Assembly: GCA_027603945.1 (NCBI GenBank)
Contig: JADIIU010000021.1
Coordinates: 89,746-153,745, forward strand
DNA: 64,000 nucleotides
Source: Terramyces sp. JEL0728
Lineage: Eukaryota > Chytridiomycota > Chytridiomycetes > Rhizophydiales > Terramycetaceae
Direction: 5' to 3'
Shown here: positions 21,844 through 31,421 of the stretch, one piece after another
Position numbering within the stretch: position 1 is the stretch's first letter
Layout: each line of letters opens with the position of its first letter
Notes under the pieces: model-generated
What the model was told of the DNA's origin: nothing
Seen by the model: only the letters and a program-made list of their open reading frames with translations
Databases searched by the model: none
Position numbers and translations under genes: made by a program

Positions 21844-24235
21844 ATGAAATATAATGTGAATTCAAACTAACGCAGCGATTAAACAATCCCAGAGCCTCCC
21901 AAGATTCAGAATACATTGAACTGGACAATTTGGAGACTGAAGATGAATCTCAAGACGGGAATTACGACCGCACTTCAATTATTCCACAAACTGATGACCC
22001 AATGGCTCCGAGTCTAACTTTACGAGTAATTATATTGGGGTCATTATGGTGTATTTTTCTTGGAGTAGTAAATTCAATTCTTGCTTTCAGAACAACGCCA
22101 TTTGAAGTTGTAGAGTTTAATATTAGATACCCGCATTCCTAGCTACGCTACTAAGTTACCCAATGGGGATATTCATGGCAAAATTCCTTCCTAATTACCA
22201 ATTTTCTGTGGGGAAAAGTGTATTTCAACTAAATCCAGGATCATTTGGGATGAAGGAACATGTTCTAATTACAATTATTGCTGGATGTGGAGGAGGAATT
22301 GCCTATGGAATAGATAACGTGGTTACACAGCGCTCAAAGATGTTTATGGGGAATACTTCAATTACATTCTTGGAGTCGTTGGGATGGTATGCTTATTGTT
22401 GATCCCAGGGTCCTCACAACTCAATTTTTAGGGTTTGGGATTGCAGGATTAGCAAGGAGGTTTCTAGTCAAGCCGCAAGCTATGGTCTGGCCAGGAATAC
22501 TATCAACTGTCGCGCTATTCGTTGGGTTTCACTCCTCTCATGAAAATGACGAAACCTCAGTGTATAAACTATCCAGATTCAATTTCTTTTGGATTGCATT
22601 TGCAATAAGCTTTGCATACGCTTGGATACCTCAGTATTTTATGGTTGCTTTGCAATCGTTCAATATCCTTTGTTTCCTGGGATTAGGAGAGAAAGCCAAC
22701 TTTCTAATGTCTTCCGATAACGGGTATGGGCTTGGGATGGGATCTCTGACATTGGATTGGTATTATGTGAAAGGTGCTTCTCTCACTACGCCGTGGTGGT
22801 ACCTGTTTCTCATTTTAGGGCTACTGTAAATATTGCTTTTTCAAATATTATCTGGGGTTGGATTTTGACACCTTTGGTATTTTTCACCAATGCTTTTGGC
22901 AGCGATCAGACGCTGCACATCCATGAATACAGAGACGGACGGCCGATCCCAGTATTAAATTCAGCAGCGCTTTTCAATTCATCCGGACATCATATCTCTG
23001 CCGTTAGTTTATACGAACCGCCTAAATTCGACTTGAGCGAAGCGCGATACCAACAAGAGTCTCCAATTTACATTTCATCGTTTTTTGCTTTAGCGTACGC
23101 AGCATCGTTCTTGTCAATCGTAGCTGGTAAGTGTCATTAATTCCAGCTTTCACTCATGTGTACCTTTGGCACGGAAACGAAATTTATGTCCAATTGCGAT
23201 CGGCATTGAAACAGCTGGAAGAGACGGAAGAAGATATTCATAATTTGCTGATGAAGAGATACCCAGATATTTCAGAATCTGCGTTCATCTATTTTTTGGT
23301 TGTTTTGATTATTCTGCAGTTTATTATTTCGGGGTTCACTTCATATGAAATGCCATTTTGGTCAGTAATACTATGCATTGTTATGGCTGTGATGTCAGTC
23401 TTACCGATCGGTGTAATTACTGCGATTTCCGGGACTAGGTTAGGGATAAACGTTCTTACAGAATTTGTAATTGGTCTATTGCTGCCGGGGAAAACTGTAG
23501 TCGTAATGGCTTTCAAGAGTCTAGGGACGAATTCTGTAATCCAAGCAATCACATTATTAGCTGACCTAAAACTTGGCCATTACATGAAAATCAATCCCGT
23601 TCATATGGTATTTGCACAACTATACGGAACACTCCTGGGGGCTTTTGTTAATACAGCTACTAGTTTTTGGGTGATGGATTCTCTCGAAACTATTCTTGGG
23701 ACTGGTGATTGGCAAGCAACTGATTATTTTGTATTTTACAACGCAGGTATCCTTTAACTTACGCAGGGGCGATATGGGGAGCAATAGGGCCACAGAGATT
23801 CTTTGGTATCGGTTCAGTTTACGAGTCTACTCTTTGGTGCTTCTTGATTGGCTTTCTCCTGCCAATAATACCATGGTATTTCAACAAAATATATCCACAC
23901 ACATACTGGAAAATGATAAACATTCCGCTCTTGTCATCTTTCTTTGGTCCTGGACAATTCCAAAACTTCTACATCGTTCCGGTTGGTGTCGCTTGGTTTT
24001 TCCAATCGTACCTGTATAAAAACTACAATTTATGGTATTTCGTGGTTGACATAGGTGGCAAAAATACAATTATATTCTAGCAGTTGCACTGGATGCCGGG
24101 GTGGGTATTACGGTACTCTGCATCACGATGCTCCAACAAAATGGAATCAACACTACGAAAGGGCACCTCAATCCGAATATCGAGGAAGGCGTACCTATCG
24201 ACTATTACTGTTTAGGCAAAGACTATGATGTGTAA
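21844..24235 (+). CDS. Oligopeptide transporter (OPT family)
   Basis: Eight exons encode 749 residues; introns are 21856-21875, 22107-22126, 22387-22408, 22799-22818, 23127-23146, 23747-23766 and 24035-24054 (all 20 nt except one of 22). The first coding exon is only 12 nt. OPT proteins are proton-coupled plasma-membrane carriers of tetra- and pentapeptides, glutathione or metal chelates. Family landmarks include LLSYPMG, LNPGSFGMKEHVLI, FGIAGLARRFLVKPQAMVWP, the GLGMGSLTLDW block, GAIWGAIGPQRFFG, and the C-terminal WWQKYNYILAVALDAGVG. Around 14 membrane helices are visible. The second intron has two possible donors three bases apart. It is divergent from the ABC transporter and ends 11 bp from the HMG-CoA reductase stop on the other strand. 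It is on the short side for fungal OPTs. Confidence 0.93.
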
Positions 24236-24251
24236 ATAAATTTAATTTATT
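24235..24251. terminator. Palindromic bidirectional poly(A) signal
   Basis: AATAAAT-TTA-ATTTATT is a perfect inverted repeat giving AATAAA on both strands exactly where the convergent OPT and HMG-CoA reductase genes meet. Each hexamer overlaps or touches the corresponding stop codon, so the two transcripts must overlap at their 3' ends. Confidence 0.6.
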
Positions 24252-26906
24252 CCGTTTGAATCCAGGCGACATCATAGTAATTTAGATAAAAGGACGTCGC
24301 AAGTTTTAAACCTGTGGTGTCGAAAGGGCTATCACTACCAAAAAAGTCGGCCGTTGGCTTCCAAACTGAATCTAGATATTCCCTGAATAATGGCATTAAT
24401 TTTTTATAGCTTATATCCCAGTCTTCTTTTGCATTTGGCGACAGGTCAAAGATATCCTGCTTTGAATATCCTTTAATCATGCGCAACCATATCAAGAAGG
24501 TGTTAGTAACTCCTAGCGATAAATCACAATCGATAGAGAGATCGCTTTTCTCCAATAGCCGTATATCCCTGTATAACCTGGAAGGCGATAAATCATGTGC
24601 CAATAACTGATCTCTTTCCAGTGAAGATCCAATAGTATGTATGCAATCCACAAGATTGGGCTGGATTGTACCAGATTGGAATCGTACAGCATCACTTAGG
24701 AGGAACATTGTAACCTGCATACGCTTCGCACTGATGCTTGTCGCATTATCAAAATTAACGGGATTGCTTGCTCCTACAATTGACGCAATGACATGTCTTT
24801 GTTCAGTTAATAATGAAGATGCTAGGAGCGACGATCCAACCCACTGTAATATTCTACATTCAAATACTTGCCAAATTGCAAGCAATAGCGGCAATCCAAC
24901 AGCCAATAATATCGAATTTGGATTGTCCGATACAATATCTTTAATGATTTTCGATAGTACCGGTTGAAAAAGAGAAGACGATTTCAAAAGTGCGTGGTTG
25001 GTTGTTTCTTCTTGGACCAAAATTGCACCAGAGTGCGTTTTAACTAACGGAATAGCTCCAATGCTATCAGCGGACCAAGAAATAGGAGGATTGATCTTGG
25101 TGGGGGCAAGGGCAGTAACGTATTCCGGCGAATCAAGCACGGCTTTGATGAATTTCTTTGTTTCTTGTGGATGGGCCAAGAATATGCGCTTGCAAATGAT
25201 ATTCATGATGATACTGAGGATTTTCAGCTTTTTTGATAATATCTGGTTCGCTCTGACTGGCTTGATGGTGGTAAGTTTGATTTTTTCCAAAGTATGAAAC
25301 ACCGAAGTAATCCAGCCAAAAGATTTTTGGCCAAATAGCAACGATGGTAACGAATCAGTGCTGTTATTTTCTTTAGTAAACATAATGTTCACTGGCTTTT
25401 CCCCAAAGGTCTGGAAGGCAATGTTTAGTGAAAGTACTGGCTCAACAGAGCTTTCAGCATTAATGGCATCTTCAAAGTAGAACATCGATGGTGCTTTTTT
25501 CGCGGATTCGTCCATATGAAGGTTTGAAAGCTGTGATTGCAGTTGATTGGCAGCAAGATATTCAATTACAGCAGACTAAGTCAGTAATGCTCTACCTGAT
25601 TAATACGGGCTGTTTCAATCATATAGGTCACACATTCATTGATAGCATGTGGAGGGGCTCCAGCTATAATTAGAAAGATTCCTACCAGCTATTGCAATGT
25701 TTCTTGCATGAAGCGACATATGGCCTCTTTGAATTCCTTCAGTTGCTAGCGCTCTCAAGGCAGCAAAGTTTTGAGCCAAACCAATGCATACCATTGATAA
25801 TGCCAACTCTTTTGAATTCGGACGACCCATCAATCCAAGAGCCAGTTGATATGTCGGGTTAGTTTTCAGCACACCTCCAGCTGTTCCAACAGTAATCGGT
25901 AATTCAAGTGTGCCAACGAGATGGTTTTCGCCGTTAATTTCTTCAATGGAATACTCTGTCAGTGGTTTATACCCGCCTTCGCTCTTCAGGCTCGCCCAGG
26001 AATGGCATGCAGCTTCAATTGCTCTCCAATCTTGCCCTGTTGCTAGTGCCACAGCATCAATTCCATTCATGATACCTTTGTTGTGAGTAACAGCCCTATA
26101 CGGATCATCTACTGCCCAATCAAACGCTTCCACGATTCTTTTTGCGACTTCCTGTCCGGTGTACCCTTTATATCCCAGCTGCGACACAGGTATTTCAAAA
26201 CGAGCTGCACTGATGCGTTCAGATGCCAAATTCGACACTATCCTGAACCCTATCCGACAGCCAGTTAGTTGCGCCAAGTAAGGAGCCATCCCTTCAGCTA
26301 CCGTACTTGCGCAGTTGGCACCCATTGCATCGCACACATCCAGATGAAAGTGAACAACAACCCAAGAATTTGACATTGAATGGGTCTTTGATTTCTTTAT
26401 CTGGCGGATTGATAAATCTACCACTCCGCCTCCTCTATTAAGCATCGTCTTGCAGAATTCATTTGATTGGTTAATTAAAATACTTTTTTTCAAATTTAAC
26501 TGGGATTAACAACAATTACAATTTCAATTGCACTTTCCAATTTTTCATCCGGAATATCTAACAGCTGAACTTGAGCAAATATAATATTTCGTTTTGGCGA
26601 GCTTCCAATAAATCCTCCACATGCAGATATTAATTTAGATGCCCCAGAAACTGCCGCGACTACAGAGGGTTCTTCAACCACCATAGGTATCACTGTCGGC
26701 TTTGAATTGATTACCGTATTCAAAGCTAACCCTAGGGGCAACCCAGTGATCCCAATGCAATTTTCAATCATATTATTCGCTTGTTCTTCCTCTAAAATTT
26801 TGAATTCCTGATTTTCCATTATTTGCGGAAAAGATAGCTGGATTTGCGACTGTCTCTCTTTTAAGGATTTTCTATAGAATCCAGACCAAATTGATGTTGA
26901 AGACAT
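24247..26906 (-). CDS. Class II (bacterial-type) HMG-CoA reductase with long C-terminal extension
   Basis: Exons 26906-26520, 26499-25686, 25663-25596 and 25575-24247 encode 865 residues; introns are 20, 22 and 20 nt. Residues 1 to about 445 match class II HMG-CoA reductases such as Pseudomonas mevalonii MvaA: E48 in IENCIG, VEEPSVVAA, DAMGAN, K270 in AVTHNKG, D286 in LATGQD, and the catalytic histidine in QRGHMSLHARN. It interconverts HMG-CoA and mevalonate; class II enzymes generally prefer NAD(H). Eukaryotic sterol makers normally use class I enzymes, which have N-terminal membrane anchors; none is seen here. Residues from about 446 to 865 are a second region of unknown family (LSLNIAFQTFGEKPVNI near its start) joined in frame by the third intron. 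The three introns in local style show the gene is resident and not contamination. Horizontal origin is inferred. Confidence 0.92.
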
Positions 26907-27076
26907 GCTGATTTTTGATATTTTTGCGGGAGAAAATGAATTTTGGAAAATTGAGACTAAATTATGTTTGTCGGTCTGAAAGGAGTATTTCACTCTTGAG
27001 AGGTACTTTTGGCGAGCGGGTATTTTAGTGCAGACAAGGACGTAAATGTCCGACTTTCTGATCTTGAATCTTGAAC

Positions 27077-28208
27077 ATGTCTTTGTGGGTAGACAAATAC
27101 AGACCAACCTCACTCGATACTCTGGACTACCATCCAGAAATTACTGCTAGATTGCAGGAAATGGTAATACCCTGCTAATGCAGACTTTAAACGGTGATTT
27201 CCCACACCTATTGATCTACGGACCATCTGGGGCTGGAAAGAAGACCAGAATTTCAGCAATCCTGAGGGAAATATATGGAATTAGATCAGAAAAGCTGAAG
27301 ATTGAAGTTCGTCAGTTTGAAACTCCATCAAAAAAGAAACTTGAAATTAATTTGATTTCATCCAACTATCATGTTGAAATTACCCCAAGTGATTTGGGAA
27401 ATAGCGATCAATTGGTCATTCAAGACTTGATTAAAGAAATGGCACAAACAAAGCAAATTGATTCAAACGCAAAGCACAGATTCAAGATCGTCGTCATAAA
27501 CGAAGCAGATAGTTTGTCAAGGAATGCCCAAGCTGCACTTCGAAGAACAATGGAAAAATACATGGCAAACTTGCGGGTTATTTTATGCTGCAATGTCACT
27601 TCAAAAATTATTGCGCCTATTCGTAGCAGATGTATGATGTTAAGAATTCCATGTCCGTCCGATGAGACGGTAAGTTAAAATAATACCAGGTTGTTAATGT
27701 ACTAGAATCATGCGCCAAGAGTGAAAAGATTAATCTTCCACCTCAACTGGCGAAAAGAATTGCTCAGTCTTGCGAGGGGAACTTGCGAAAGGCTCTGCTG
27801 ATGTTTGAATCTCTGTATGTGCAGCAGTGCGTTTTATTAATGTAGATATCCATTTGTCGACAGCCAACAGTTACCGGTTACTGACTGGGAGCTGTTTATT
27901 CAGGAAATTGCAAACACCATCATCAATGATCAGACACCACAGACCCTAGCCGAAGTTAGAAGTAAATTCTATCAGCTTTTGGCAAACTGTATCCCTCCTG
28001 AAACAATCATCAAGACACTGACCTTTGAATTGCTGAACATTGTTGACGGGCAGCTTAAACTTGATGTCATAACAAACGCTGCAGAATATGTAAACCCAGC
28101 TAATACTAGGAACATCGCATGCGGCTGGGAAACAAGGCAATTTTTCATTTAGAGGCGTTTGTTGCTAAAATTATGTCTGTCTACAGCCAATTTTTGATTA
28201 ATCTATAA
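27077..28208 (+). CDS. RFC3: Replication factor C subunit (human RFC3 / yeast Rfc5 orthologue)
   Basis: Five exons (27077-27163, 27184-27669, 27690-27826, 27846-28089, 28110-28208) encode 350 residues; introns are 20, 20, 19 and 20 nt. It is one of the small AAA+ subunits of the clamp loader that places PCNA on primed DNA in the nucleus. Landmarks follow human RFC3 closely: MSLWVDKYRPTSLDTLDYH, the P-loop YGPSGAGKKTR, ALRRTMEKYM, and the sensor/arginine-finger region CNVTSKIIAPIRSRC. The C-terminal collar carries IPPETIIKTL and LGNKAIFHLEAFVAKIMSVY. The third intron has an uncommon GTGCGT donor. The gene is divergent from HMG-CoA reductase (170 bp between starts) and converges with the ARF-like GTPase, only 13 bp separating the two stop codons. 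Confidence 0.96.
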
Positions 28209-28221
28209 ACACGATATAGTT

Positions 28222-28778
28222 TTATTTTATCTTTGCGGACAGCCATTTGTAAGCGTCCAATACTCCTTTCCCGTCACTGGCACTACATGGAATGATTGTC
28301 CAGGGTCGGTCTTTAATACTGCCCAAGCCAAGGGCAGTTGAGCACTCTGAAGCACAAAGCCCATCCGCCAGATCAGTTTTATTCGCCAATATCAGGATAG
28401 GTATTCTCCTGTTCCTTTTTGAGTTGATAAATTGCTCTATTTCATCTTTCGCTATCGATATCCTATCCGTGTCGGTTACATCAACAACAAAAACCAGCGC
28501 GTCGTACGAATCAACCAGGCCCCATATTCTTCTAAAGCTGCTTCTGCCAGAGCAGTCCATGACCGTAAACTCTATATCTTGTTTGCTTACGATTGTTTTT
28601 GCAAACCCTATTGTCGGAAACGCGTTTTCAATTGGCTGTGTTAGCTAATTCGTACTTTGTTGTATTTCAAGTAGTGCAATAAACTTGATTTACCAGAGTT
28701 TTCTAATCCTATCCATAATAAATGGTGCTTGCGCTTCTTTAGTCCCCAAGCAATCAATTGGTCGTTTATACCCTGCAT
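28222..28778 (-). CDS. ARF/ARL-family small GTPase, atypical G3 motif
   Basis: Two exons (28778-28656, 28635-28222) give 178 residues; the intron 28636-28655 is 20 nt. The P-loop GLENSGKSS, the TIGF switch-1 threonine, NKTDL (G4) and PCSAS (G5) are present, and the last helix AYKWLSAKI is typical of ARF-like proteins, which act in membrane traffic. The G3 motif reads DCSGRSSFRRIW where ARFs have D-V/L-GGQ; the glutamine that positions the attacking water is an arginine here, so intrinsic GTP hydrolysis may be impaired or need a special GAP. There is no Gly2, so N-myristoylation is unlikely; the N-terminus may instead act as an amphipathic helix. The assignment to a named ARL is not possible by eye. 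The stop codon lies within AATAAA. Confidence 0.85.
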
Positions 28779-28804
28779 TGAAAAAATTGAAAATAATTTG
28801 ACAT

Positions 28805-31036
28805 TTATTCAAGTGATATAGATTGCAATTCTTGCTTGATGGCTGCAGTTCTCTTGTAAATATTTCTGAAAATTTTAGATTCTTCCTCTGCCTTGGACTT
28901 GGCTGCATTTTGCTGGTTAAATTTCCTTTCTTGCTCGTCCATTGAATACTGGAACTTTCTTTGAAAGTCGTTTACCCCAGTGCGGAGTAACCGTTGAGAG
29001 GTGCTAGTTATATAGTGGGAGTTGGAGTGGACAAAGCTGGAGTCTTTAAAGTACTGCCTAAGCTTTTTTGAGAGTTTGGACTGGACCGTAGCTTTCATGT
29101 CTGATAATTTGAATATCAACAATCCAACACCTGTGATGGCAAGACCGGCAACAGCTAGTTTAGCTAATCTGGATAGCGAATGAGATTTTAACACTGCAGT
29201 GACCAAACTCCTATATCCAAACACTCCAGCAGACACCATACCCAATGCCGGAACAAAGTCTTTGATAATCTCAAATCTATCTGCACTGTCAAACAAGCTG
29301 TGGTCTGACAGGTCTAACAGTGAGCCTTGGCTTCTTAGTTCTAATCCTTCATGCAACGGACCTTCATCCAATGTGATGTCGTTCGGAAGTGAACATTCTT
29401 TGGCGGCGGAAGAAATCTTGCTGGAATACTCCAAGCACTTTTCTTGAGCAAACGTATGGCAAGAACGAAGTCTAATAAATGCCAATCTAGACACAACCAA
29501 GCGGAGTTCATGAGCATATTGCCATACTTGAACTGCACCATTCCATTCAATAGTATCCATAAACAGTTCAAACTCTACTGTTAGCAATGTTTACCTTCAA
29601 TAAAGTTGTTTAACGTTTTGTTTGAGAATTCCGATATTTCGTTTACAATATTCTCAATGTTTCTATCAGAGTCATTCAAGTATATATCTTTCAAAGTTTT
29701 CATATTTTCATAAACCGGAGCGATAGAGCCCAATTCATTAGATAAGTTGAATGATTCCGCATCATGGTATTGTATATTGTAGTTTGAGATAGCTTCTAAA
29801 TCAGAAAGCACATTTCCAAGGTAAACCTTGGCGGGAGCTAATTTGGATTTAGTTCTCTTTTCCAAGATAAAAGTGCGGAGGCAATTTTCCAACCTTTCAA
29901 AGTCTGGAACCCAGTTGTCAGCGGATGGTTCGACTCCTGCGTTGTAATATTGGAAAACTTGGCGGGAACTGACAAAATGAACCAGATTATCAGCTTCATC
30001 TTGATTAATTTCGGTTACCAAATGTAGTTTGAGAAATCGATCTGATTTGCTCCAAGATATCCTTCTTGTTTCTGTCTTTTCTCTTGATTGAATCAAACCT
30101 GTTTACTACAATAAATACGTAAGCCTTTTCTTTTGTCGCGGTTTCCAAGAATTCTTTTCCCTGGGATTAAAGACACTTACAGATAAGGTAAAGTGATTTT
30201 CCGCATTGACAACGAATACAATGACATCGATTTCTTCCTGTTTCGAAAAGAGAGAGGTTGTTTTCATAGAATCAATGTTCAATCCAGGCGAATCGATCAA
30301 ACTGATATCTATGATTCCATTGTGCAGCAAACTAGACTTGTTGCGGTTGTCCTTTACATAAACTTTCATCAGCGGATAGTTGGATTCTTCGTTTTCGACA
30401 TGCTCTCTCAAATCGCCCACAGGGATAGTGATGTACGAATCCGGGTTGTCTCTTGAATACACTGCAGGGTCAGAAATTGCGTGGACCTCTTCGATTCCGT
30501 TGTTGTCGGACTTGTCTACCACTTCAACAAACAATGCTGTGCACGGCTCTTGGTCATCCGGCACAACTGGTCGCCGTAATAAAGTGTTGACAAAGGTAGA
30601 TTTACCTGACTTAGCAACAATTACCAGCATTTAAATCCCCAGTAACCAATACTCTAGAATGCGTATCTGAAATTCTCGTTTGCAATCTATCGAAATGATT
30701 GATGACTTCATTCACTCTATCCGCAGTCAGTAGGACTAAATCAGTGTGTGGGAATTGAGCTGGTGGCATGTTTTCCAACAGAGTGGTTGTTTGCTTCAAC
30801 AAAAACAAAAGCGAATTTCTGATTTTTTGGTAGGATGAATTTTGCAATATTTCAGACTGGTACCCAGAGTCGTATCCAAATTCCTTTTGTTCTTGGCGTT
30901 CAATTGCTGGGGTTTCATTTATTTCTTTTTGCATTTTTTCAAAGTTCAGATTTTCGCCGCTTTCAGATGAACAGGGATGAATCACCTCAAAATCTTGTGC
31001 GTTTATACATCCTAGCCTGTTGGTCTCATCAAACAT
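28805..31036 (-). CDS. FZO1: Mitofusin (mitochondrial fusion dynamin-like GTPase Fzo1)
   Basis: Five exons (31036-30625, 30605-30181, 30160-30019, 29999-29595, 29574-28805) encode 717 residues; introns are 19, 20, 19 and 20 nt. Mitofusins tether and fuse mitochondrial outer membranes. The G domain has VTGDLNAGKSTFVN (the P-loop is split by intron 1), DSPGLN (G3) and VVNRFDSI (G4), followed by ADNLVHFVSSRQVFQYY as in fungal Fzo1. Two hydrophobic segments near residues 565-617 (including LAVAGLAITGVGLLIF) anchor it, and a C-terminal heptad repeat follows. The N-terminal 100 residues are a first helical region. For intron 4 the acceptor is a CAGTAG tandem; the 20-nt choice keeps the usual branch-point distance. 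Somewhat shorter than the Schizosaccharomyces protein. The stop lies within AATAAA. Confidence 0.95.
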
Positions 31037-31421
31037 AAGCTGCAATCAGCGGTGCACATTTACTCTGGGCATTGGCTGGATTGTGCTGCTCTCATTCTCC
31101 TTGCACCTGCTGCTTTCCAGCCAAGATTAATCTGCTTTGAATTAATCTAGAACAGAGCCTGTGCCATATATCATGTTTTATAATTGCCTGATATGTCAAA
31201 TCATCAATCAGCCAATAAACGCCAAATTTCGGCATTCGATATTTCGAATTTCTGAAAAGTTCATCCGCAAACAGCCAGAGTGCCGGCAGCAATGCAATTC
31301 ATCCATGGAGTATATCTTTTTTTTTCAATCCAACATCTTTTTTGGAAATTTTCTTTTCAGTGTGGCTTTCTGACATAAAACTGAATTTTTTTTTTCGTGT
31401 TCCTCTCTGTAAATATTGCAG
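31037..31421. promoter_or_regulatory. Divergent promoter region between FZO1 and URA2
   Basis: These 385 bp lie between divergent FZO1 and URA2. There are long T-runs close to the URA2 start (around 31318-31400), typical of fungal promoters, and a near repeat AGATTAATCTGC / GAATTAATCTAG around 31122-31150. No coding signal is convincing. Confidence 0.45.

Noticed and set aside
29578..29594. A 17-nt intron in FZO1
   Set aside because: The 17-nt choice puts AG only 3 nt after the branch A; the 20-nt choice with the next AG fits all other introns and keeps frame equally well.
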